NCBI GenBank assembly: GCA_016938795.1 | Contig: JAFGTZ010000248.1 | Location: 1-9,345, forward strand | DNA length: 9,345 nt | Reading direction: 5' to 3' | Origin: Chromatiaceae bacterium | Lineage (GTDB): Bacteria > Pseudomonadota > Gammaproteobacteria > Chromatiales > Chromatiaceae | In this document: positions 1 to 4,732 of the stretch, one piece after another | Position numbering within the stretch: position 1 is the stretch's first letter | How the letters are laid out: every line of letters begins with the position of its first letter | The notes under the pieces: model-generated | Database searches by the model: none | What the model was told of the DNA's origin: nothing | The model's input: the letters and a program-made list of their open reading frames with translations, nothing else | Made by a program: the position numbers and the translations under genes

Positions 1-89
1 CCATGGAGCTAAGCCAGCGCATCAACGCCGGTCTGGTCGAGCGCGCCCAGGCGCTGGAAACGCTGGTCAAGCGCTTTCATCTCGACTGA
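1..89 (+). CDS. 3' end of a probable methyl-accepting chemotaxis protein (partial)
   Basis: Only the last 29 codons are present; the first complete codon begins at position 3 and the stop is TGA at 87-89. The residues run ELSQRINAGLVERAQALETL and then VKRFHLD. This is an amphipathic helix ending in an 'A..L..LV..F.L' pattern, which is the usual C-terminal ending of MCP cytoplasmic domains. The other two forward frames are less convincing: one hits a stop within four codons. The gene lies upstream of a che operon, which fits a receptor, but a non-coding gap and a reverse-strand gene separate them, so it is not in the same transcript. Another coiled-coil protein is possible. The MCP identification is inference from a short tail. 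Confidence 0.5.
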   Translation, partial: MELSQRINAGLVERAQALETLVKRFHLD

Positions 90-136
90 GCGCCCTAGCC
101 ACGTAGATACCGTCTCTCCCGTCAAACGCCAGGTGC

Positions 137-283
137 AAGACCCGTGGAAGCGGCTTCCAGCCGCGAGCCGACAGCGAGACCCGTGCAGACTCGCGTGCCA
201 CCGTGCCTGCCGGTCAGTGCTGATCCCGGGTTCTCAACCTCAGCGCGGGGTTCTCGCGGCTAAAAGCCGCTTCCACAGGCCTT
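137..283. repeat. Inverted pair of REP-like palindromes (BIME/MITE-like element)
   Basis: Positions 137-167 and 253-283 are inverted copies of each other, with 27 of 31 positions pairing (22 of 24 in the core 144-167 against 253-276). Each copy also contains its own small hairpin: GCGGCT-TCC-AGCCGC at 150-164 and GCGGCT-AAA-AGCCGC at 256-270. The spacer between the copies is 85 nt and has no convincing gene. Two facing copies of a short GC-rich hairpin between genes are typical of repetitive extragenic palindromes (REP/BIME) and of small non-autonomous elements. The family assignment is inference; the symmetry is seen directly. It could also help end transcription of the upstream gene, but no U-tract follows either hairpin. 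Confidence 0.7.
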
Positions 284-289
284 AGCGGA

Positions 290-365
290 ATGGTACGCGA
301 TGCGTACCATACGAAACTTCGAGCCTTGCACAGGGCACGCGATGCGTACCCTGCGAAACTTCAAT
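290..365. repeat. Two tandem copies of a hairpin-forming 42-bp repeat
   Basis: Copy 1 (hairpin 290-310) is a perfect 9-bp stem, ATGGTACGC-GAT-GCGTACCAT. Copy 2 (hairpin 332-352) lies exactly 42 bp on and reads AGGGCACGC-GAT-GCGTACCCT, with one mismatch in the stem. After each hairpin the two copies still agree in CGAAACTTC. One T-A pair of copy 1 (291/309) is a G-C pair in copy 2 (333/351), so pairing is kept although the bases changed. Copy 2 ends at the stop codon of the reverse-strand gene (361-363). The motif resembles the widespread 'GGTACGCATCGCGTACC' type of interspersed palindrome seen in proteobacterial genomes (from memory, not searched). Neither hairpin is followed by a T-run, so an intrinsic terminator role is unproven. 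Confidence 0.65.
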
Positions 366-1257
366 TCTGCGCTGCGGGTTGGGCGTTTGCATCAGGCGCT
401 GTCTGAGCGGGTTCGGCCTCGGGCGCTTCAGCGGGTGCGGGGGGTTGCTCGGGCGCGGCTTGAGCTGGCGCCGCTGGCTGAGCGAGGCCGGGTGCGGCTG
501 GTGGCGCTGCGTCAGGCGCGGGCGCCTCGGGTTCGGGGGCGACCTCGCCAGGCTCTGCCGGGGCCTGCGCGGCAGGCGCAGGCGGCTCGGGCGCGGCTGG
601 CGGTGTCTCCTCCTGAGGCGGTTCCGGGGGCGCTGGCGGAGCCGGCGCGGGCAGGTCGCGCACCAGCCGCACATGGGCCTCCTGCTCGCGACTCATCCGA
701 TAGGGCGAGCCACGATGAAAGCTCACCGCCCAGGCGCGGCCCAGACCACCGCTGTCCTTCGAGGCGCTCCAGTAAAAGGCCCCCAGTGTGTTGGGAAAGA
801 CCTGCGGGTTGATGGCCGGCGCCGGGTGACAGCGCTCGACGATGCCTTGCAGCTCGCGTCCGCTCGGTAGACGCCAGCCCTCGCCCTCGCGTGCGGCAAT
901 CGCCATGGCCGCCTCCCAGGTGTAGGCGCGCGGACGCCCCACACATTCATCCTCCCGCCACTCCTGGCCGAGCGCGCAGCGCTGCCATTGCAGATTGGTG
1001 CGCAGATCCTGAACGATGGCCGGACTCTCATCGAGCGCGATAAAGGCCCCGGATGGCGTGGTTTCAGCCAGTCCGGGCAGACAGGCATCTGCGGCGAGAG
1101 GAATCTCCGCCCCCCGCACCGCGCCCAATCTGAAGGCGAAACAGAGCGCGAGACAGAATGCAAGACAGTGCACGGCCAGAGGCGCGCCTGGCTGTGCAAG
1201 CGAAGGCATCCGAGATATCTGGCCCTTGGCGAGCGGGTGTGAAAGAATGTGGCGCAT
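361..1257 (-). CDS. Exported DUF1566 (Lcl C-terminal-like) domain protein with Pro/Ala-rich tail
   Basis: This encodes 298 aa when started at ATG 1255-1257. The N-terminus has basic residues (R2, K11, R16), a hydrophobic stretch at about 25-43 and a likely signal-peptidase site near residue 50 (AVRGA/E), so the protein should be exported. Residues about 87-201 match the DUF1566 pattern: NLQWQRC, YTWEAAMA, WRLPSGREL, PAINPQVFPNT, FYWSAS, AWAVSFHRG and HVRLVR. The function of this family is unknown to me beyond extracellular or periplasmic location. Residues about 202-298 are almost only Pro, Ala, Glu and Gln, a flexible low-complexity tail. Neither this ATG nor the alternative at 1207-1209 has a good ribosome site; the longer form was chosen because it gives the signal peptide its basic start. 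It is transcribed divergently from cheY. A link to chemotaxis is not shown. Confidence 0.75.
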   Translation of the reverse strand: MRHILSHPLAKGQISRMPSLAQPGAPLAVHCLAFCLALCFAFRLGAVRGAEIPLAADACLPGLAETTPSGAFIALDESPAIVQDLRTNLQWQRCALGQEWREDECVGRPRAYTWEAAMAIAAREGEGWRLPSGRELQGIVERCHPAPAINPQVFPNTLGAFYWSASKDSGGLGRAWAVSFHRGSPYRMSREQEAHVRLVRDLPAPAPPAPPEPPQEETPPAAPEPPAPAAQAPAEPGEVAPEPEAPAPDAAPPAAPGLAQPAAPAQAAPEQPPAPAEAPEAEPAQTAPDANAQPAAQN

Positions 1258-1329
1258 TGATAATTTTATATCCGTCGCGCCTCGGCGCCCGGGTTTCAAA
1301 CGCACAGTAACGATACAGGACAGTCTGTG
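1258..1329. promoter_or_regulatory. Divergent intergenic region, presumed promoters for the che operon and the DUF1566 gene
   Basis: Both flanking genes start from this 72-bp spacer, so it or the adjacent coding edge should hold promoters in both directions. It contains the only AT-rich patch nearby (1257-1271, TTGATAATTTTATAT). On the - strand this includes TATAAA, a plausible -10 box for the DUF1566 gene; on the + strand TTTATA or GATAAT could serve as a -10. I found no well-spaced -35 partner on either strand, and no clear sigma-28 or sigma-54 site. A short inverted repeat, GCGCC-TC-GGCGC, lies at about 1278-1289. The promoter assignment is positional inference only. Confidence 0.3.
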
Positions 1330-1695
1330 ATGGCTAAGACGATTCTTACCGTGGATGATTCGGCATCCATTCGTCAAATGGTGTCATTCACGCTCAAGGA
1401 AGCGGGCTACAGTGTCAGCGAGGCGGTCGATGGACAGGATGGTCTCGACAAGGCGCGTAGCGGGCGTTTCGATCTTGTTTTTACCGATCAGAACATGCCA
1501 CGCATGGATGGACTGACCCTCATCAAGCAACTGCGCGCGCTTCCGCAGTATAAATCGGTACCCATCCTCATGCTGACCACGGAGTCGGGCGAGGACATGA
1601 AAAATCAGGGGCGCGCGGCAGGCGCGACGGGTTGGCTCGTCAAGCCGTTCGACCCCAAAAAGCTTCTGGAAGTGGTGCGCAAGGTGATCGGCTAG
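1330..1695 (+). CDS. cheY: Chemotaxis response regulator CheY
   Basis: This is a single-domain receiver of 121 aa, close to the family's usual 120-130 aa, with no output domain. It is the diffusible phosphorylated signal that CheA produces and that acts on the flagellar switch. The acidic pair D9/D10, the phospho-acceptor D53 (in VFTDQNMPRMDG), the switch residue T83 (in MLTTES) and the conserved K105 (in LVKPFD) are all present. The aromatic position just before that lysine is W102, where E. coli CheY has Tyr106. The ATG at 1330 was chosen because MAKTILTVDDS is the usual family start; a GTG one codon earlier (1327) is possible, and AGGA at 1317-1320 could serve either. It is the first gene of the operon, 46 bp before cheA. 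Other receivers share this fold, but context makes CheY the natural reading. Confidence 0.93.
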   Translation: MAKTILTVDDSASIRQMVSFTLKEAGYSVSEAVDGQDGLDKARSGRFDLVFTDQNMPRMDGLTLIKQLRALPQYKSVPILMLTTESGEDMKNQGRAAGATGWLVKPFDPKKLLEVVRKVIG

Positions 1696-1741
1696 CGGTC
1701 ACGGTCGGCGTCACACTCAACCAGGAGCGAGGGCACAGCCT

Positions 1742-4129
1742 ATGACGATCGACATGACCCGTTTCTATCAGGTGTTCTTCGACGAGGCCAGCGAGCATCT
1801 GGCCGAGATGGAGAGCCTTCTGCTGGAACTGGATGTCGAGGCGCCGGATGCGGAGATGCTCAACGCCATCTTCCGCGCCGCGCATTCCATCAAGGGCGGC
1901 GCGGGCACCTTCGGCTTTGCCGATATGGCCGAGCTGACCCATGTGCTCGAAACCCTGCTCGACCGGGTGCGCAAGCAGGAAACCGCGCTCAGCACCCAAA
2001 TCGTCGATGTGTCGCTTCAGGCCGGTGATCTGCTGCGCGCCCAGCTTGAGGCGCATCAGGAGGGCCGCGAATTCAGCGATAAGGAACGCCTGCGCGAGGT
2101 CTGCGCCGTGCTGGAGACGCTGGCTGGCGCACCCCGGCAAAACGCCGCGCCTCCCGTTTCTCCGTCCGCCGGCGCGGAGCGCTCCAGCCAAACCTGGACG
2201 CTCAGGTTCCGTGTGGGCGAGCCCGGTCACCCGCGTGAGGAGGATCTCGACTCGCTGCTCGACGCGCTTGGCGATCTGGGCGCTGTGGAGCCGCTCGACG
2301 AGGGCGCAACGCCGAACGCGCGTTGCTGGCGTCTGACCACCTCCTCCGAGCCTGAGGCCATCGTCAATCTCCTGGCCTTTGTCTGTGATCCCAAGCAAAT
2401 CGACATAAGCGCCGATGAGAGTGGCGCCAGCGCCGAGGAGGGCGAAGGTTATGGCTTCTTCGCCGATGCCTCGGGCGCTGTCTCGGTAACCGTATCCGAG
2501 GCGGATGAAGGCTTTGGGTTTTTCGCCGGCGCGCCTGGCGCCGAGGCGCTCTCCGAGACGCCTGAGGCCGCGCCAGCGTCTGAGCCAGCGTCTGAGCCAG
2601 CGTCTGAGCCAGCGTCCGAGCAGCCCCATATCGTCCAGGAACCCGCGCAGGGCTACGGCTTTTTTATCAATGCGCCGGGCGCTGATCGCGCCGTCGATCA
2701 GGACTACCCAGGCTATGGCCTCTTTGGCGGCAGCCCCGGCATGGATCAGGTGGCGGCGCTCGCGGTCGAGTCGCGCGAGGAGCAGGCGCGCGGTTATGGC
2801 TTCTTTCGCACCGCGCCCGGGGTGCCGGGTGGAGCGCCTGAGTCCGAAACGCCCCGACAGGAGACGGGCGCCAGGCCAGCCTCCGGTGCCTCAGCTCAGC
2901 CGCCGCGCGCCAGCAGCGCCCAGCCCCAGGCGTCCAGCGCCAGCAAGCGCGCCACGGCGGGCGACACCTCTATCCGGGTCAGCGTCGAGAAGGTCGATCA
3001 GCTCATCAATCTGGTGGGTGAGCTGGTCATTACCCACGCCATGCTCGCGCAATCGACCTCGACGCTCGATCCGGTGCTGAACGAGCGCGTGCATGATGGT
3101 ATCGCGAATCTGGAGCGCAACTCGCGCGATCTGCAACAGGCGGTGATGTCGATTCGCATGATGCCGATCAGCTTTGTGTTCAACCGCTTTCCGCGCGTGG
3201 TGCGCGACACCGCCGCCGCGCTTGGCAAGAAGGTCAATCTCAGACTGGTGGGCGAGGACACCGAGCTCGACAAGGGCCTAATCGAACGGCTCGCCGATCC
3301 ACTCAACCATCTGGTGCGCAACAGCATTGACCACGGCGTCGAGATGCCCGAGCAGCGTCTTGCCGCCGGCAAGTCCGAGACTGGCGACATTACCCTGGCG
3401 GCCAGCCATCGCGGCGGCAACGTAGTGGTCGAGGTGAGCGACGACGGCGCGGGACTCAGCCGCGAGCGTCTGCTGAAAAAGGCTGCCGAGCGCGGCGTTC
3501 CCATCGCCGAGAACGCGCCCGACAAGGAGGTCTGGCAGCTTATCTTCGCACCTGGATTTTCCACCGCCGAGCGCATTACCGACATCTCCGGGCGCGGTGT
3601 GGGCATGGATGTGGTGCGGCGCAACATCGAGGCCATGAACGGGCGTGTCGAAATCGACTCCGAGCCTGGACGCGGTACGCGCATTACCATCCGCCTGCCG
3701 CTGACGCTGGCCATTCTCGACGGGATGTCGGTGCAGGTCGATGACGAGGTCTTCATCCTGCCGCTCACCGTCATTCGCGAATCCATCCGCCCCCAACCGG
3801 GGCAGTGCAAGACGCTCGCCGGCAAGGGTCATGTGGTGCATGTGGGCGATGACTATCTGCCGCGCGTGGTGCTCGCCGAACTCTTCGGGCTTGAGGGTGC
3901 AAGGCGTGCGCCCGAGGAGAGCATTCTGGTGATCGTCGATTCGAACGAAGGGCGCGCGGCGCTCCAGGTCGAGGAGCTTGGGGCCCAGCTCCAGGTCGTC
4001 ATCAAGAGTCTGGAAACCAACTACCGCAAGGTCGAGGGCATTTCGGGCGCCACCATCATGGGCGATGGCCGGGTGGCCATGATTCTCGACGTGGATGCCT
4101 TGGTGCGTCTCAGCCGCCGCGAGCACTAG
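1742..4129 (+). CDS. cheA: Chemotaxis histidine kinase CheA
   Basis: This 795-aa protein (E. coli CheA is about 654) is the cytoplasmic kinase of receptor arrays. In order: an HPt domain with phospho-acceptor H48 (RAAHSIKGGAGTFGF); a small alpha/beta P2-like domain at about 150-222, probably for regulator binding; a long linker at about 223-405 with five G(Y/F)G(F/L)F motifs and Ala/Ser/Glu/Pro repeats; the P3 dimerisation helices from about 409 (TSIRVSVEKVDQLINLVGEL); the ATP-binding P4 domain with N box 523-532 (HLVRNSIDHG), G1 box DDGAG at 567-571 and G2 box GRGVGMD at 617-623; and the CheW-like P5 domain at about 660-792. The extra length lies in the linker. The ATG at 1742 has GAGGG 8 nt upstream; M5 is a weaker alternative. 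All catalytic motifs are intact, so it should be active. Confidence 0.97.
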   Translation: MTIDMTRFYQVFFDEASEHLAEMESLLLELDVEAPDAEMLNAIFRAAHSIKGGAGTFGFADMAELTHVLETLLDRVRKQETALSTQIVDVSLQAGDLLRAQLEAHQEGREFSDKERLREVCAVLETLAGAPRQNAAPPVSPSAGAERSSQTWTLRFRVGEPGHPREEDLDSLLDALGDLGAVEPLDEGATPNARCWRLTTSSEPEAIVNLLAFVCDPKQIDISADESGASAEEGEGYGFFADASGAVSVTVSEADEGFGFFAGAPGAEALSETPEAAPASEPASEPASEPASEQPHIVQEPAQGYGFFINAPGADRAVDQDYPGYGLFGGSPGMDQVAALAVESREEQARGYGFFRTAPGVPGGAPESETPRQETGARPASGASAQPPRASSAQPQASSASKRATAGDTSIRVSVEKVDQLINLVGELVITHAMLAQSTSTLDPVLNERVHDGIANLERNSRDLQQAVMSIRMMPISFVFNRFPRVVRDTAAALGKKVNLRLVGEDTELDKGLIERLADPLNHLVRNSIDHGVEMPEQRLAAGKSETGDITLAASHRGGNVVVEVSDDGAGLSRERLLKKAAERGVPIAENAPDKEVWQLIFAPGFSTAERITDISGRGVGMDVVRRNIEAMNGRVEIDSEPGRGTRITIRLPLTLAILDGMSVQVDDEVFILPLTVIRESIRPQPGQCKTLAGKGHVVHVGDDYLPRVVLAELFGLEGARRAPEESILVIVDSNEGRAALQVEELGAQLQVVIKSLETNYRKVEGISGATIMGDGRVAMILDVDALVRLSRREH
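2447..2806 (+). other. Five G(Y/F)G(F/L)F motifs in the CheA linker
   Basis: Within cheA, a short motif recurs at residues 236 (GYGFFADASGA), 257 (GFGFFAGAPGA), 304 (GYGFFINAPGA), 324 (GYGLFGGSPGM) and 351 (GYGFFRTAPGV). Each copy is followed by a small-residue stretch ending in (S/P)G, and the sequence between copies is acidic or Ala/Pro-rich and unconserved. Spacings are 21, 47, 20 and 27 residues. Aromatic glycine-rich motifs kept inside a disordered linker suggest short binding elements. Their partner is unknown to me. Confidence 0.75.
2573..2620 (+). repeat. Four tandem 12-bp units in cheA (encoding repeated PASE)
   Basis: Units at 2573-2584, 2585-2596 and 2597-2608 are identical (CCAGCGTCTGAG), and 2609-2620 differs by one base (CCAGCGTCCGAG). 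They encode repeated Pro-Ala-Ser-Glu in the disordered linker between GYGFF motifs 2 and 3. Twelve is a multiple of three, so gain or loss of a unit by slippage would change linker length without breaking the frame. Confidence 0.9.
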
Positions 4130-4141
4130 CCGCGAGCACGA
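4116..4141 (+). repeat. 13-bp tandem duplication spanning the cheA stop codon
   Basis: GCCGCGAGCACTA (4116-4128) is followed directly by GCCGCGAGCACGA (4129-4141), 12 of 13 bases identical. The cheA stop TAG (4127-4129) is formed across the junction of the two copies. Because 13 is not a multiple of three, losing one copy would remove the stop and place cheA in frame with cheW. Confidence 0.85.
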
Positions 4142-4160
4142 AAGGGGGGAGCCATACAGC

Positions 4161-4688
4161 ATGAAAGAGGCCAGCAACGCCATGAACGACGACGCTCAGG
4201 AGCGCGCCATCGGCGCAAGCACTGACTCGCGCGAATATCTCACCTTTACCCTGGGCGCGGAGGAATACGGCATCGACATCCTCCATGTGCAGGAGATTCG
4301 CGGCTACGACACCGTGACGAAGATCGCCAACTCGCCCGATTTCATCAAGGGCGTGATCAACATGCGCGGAGTCATCGTGCCCATCATCGACATGCGCCTG
4401 AAGTTCAACCTCGGCGAGGTCGAGTACAACCAGTTCACGGTGGTCATCATTCTCAATATTGTCGAGCGTGTGGTGGGTATGGTGGTTGACGGGGTCTCGG
4501 ATGTCATTGCGCTGCGTGCGGAGCAGATCCGTCCCGCACCCGAATTCGGCGCCATTCTCGATACCGCCTATATCAATGGTCTGGCCACGCTCGAAGAGCG
4601 CATGGTCATCATGGTCGATATCGAGAAACTCATGACCAGCGAAGAGATGGGCCTGGTTGAGCGCTTGCGCGCGGACATCAGCGACTGA
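4161..4688 (+). CDS. cheW: Chemotaxis adaptor protein CheW
   Basis: This 175-aa protein (E. coli CheW is 167) couples receptors to CheA in the cytoplasmic array. The SH3-like CheW fold is evident: an opening strand EYLTFTLGAEEYGIDILHVQEI, the receptor/kinase-contact motif NMRGVIVPIIDMRLKF from N67 (R69 corresponds to the conserved Arg of the family), VVGMVVDGVSDVIAL, and a closing YINGLATLEERMVIMVDIEKL. The ATG at 4161 follows the purine-rich GGGGAG at 4146-4151 with 9 nt spacing; ATG 4182 is a less likely start without such a site. The reading frame stays open upstream to about 4095 inside cheA, but that part overlaps cheA in another frame and is not CheW-like. It is 31 bp after cheA and 44 bp before the MCP gene. 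Confidence 0.95.
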   Translation: MKEASNAMNDDAQERAIGASTDSREYLTFTLGAEEYGIDILHVQEIRGYDTVTKIANSPDFIKGVINMRGVIVPIIDMRLKFNLGEVEYNQFTVVIILNIVERVVGMVVDGVSDVIALRAEQIRPAPEFGAILDTAYINGLATLEERMVIMVDIEKLMTSEEMGLVERLRADISD

Positions 4689-4732
4689 ATGGCGAGCGAC
4701 ATGGTTTTGTTTCGGATTTCAAGGGGTGTGAT

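Noticed and set aside
90..365. CRISPR array
   Set aside because: There are only two 42-bp-period copies, with internal palindromes and no unique spacers of constant length.
300..870. Forward open frames through the DUF1566 tail region
   Set aside because: They are Arg/Gly/Ala-rich shadows of the repetitive Pro/Ala tail on the other strand, and no ribosome site supports them.
1258..1329. Sigma-28 or sigma-54 promoter before cheY
   Set aside because: No acceptable match to either consensus with correct spacing was found on the + strand.
1640..2629. Long reverse-strand open frame opposite the 5' part of cheA
   Set aside because: Low-complexity Arg/Leu/Gly-rich product, antisense to well-supported CheA domains, and it also crosses the end of cheY.
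3278..4183. Long reverse-strand open frame (about 300 codons) opposite cheA
   Set aside because: It lies antisense to conserved CheA P4/P5 coding and its translation has no recognisable domain; long antisense frames are common in GC-rich genes.
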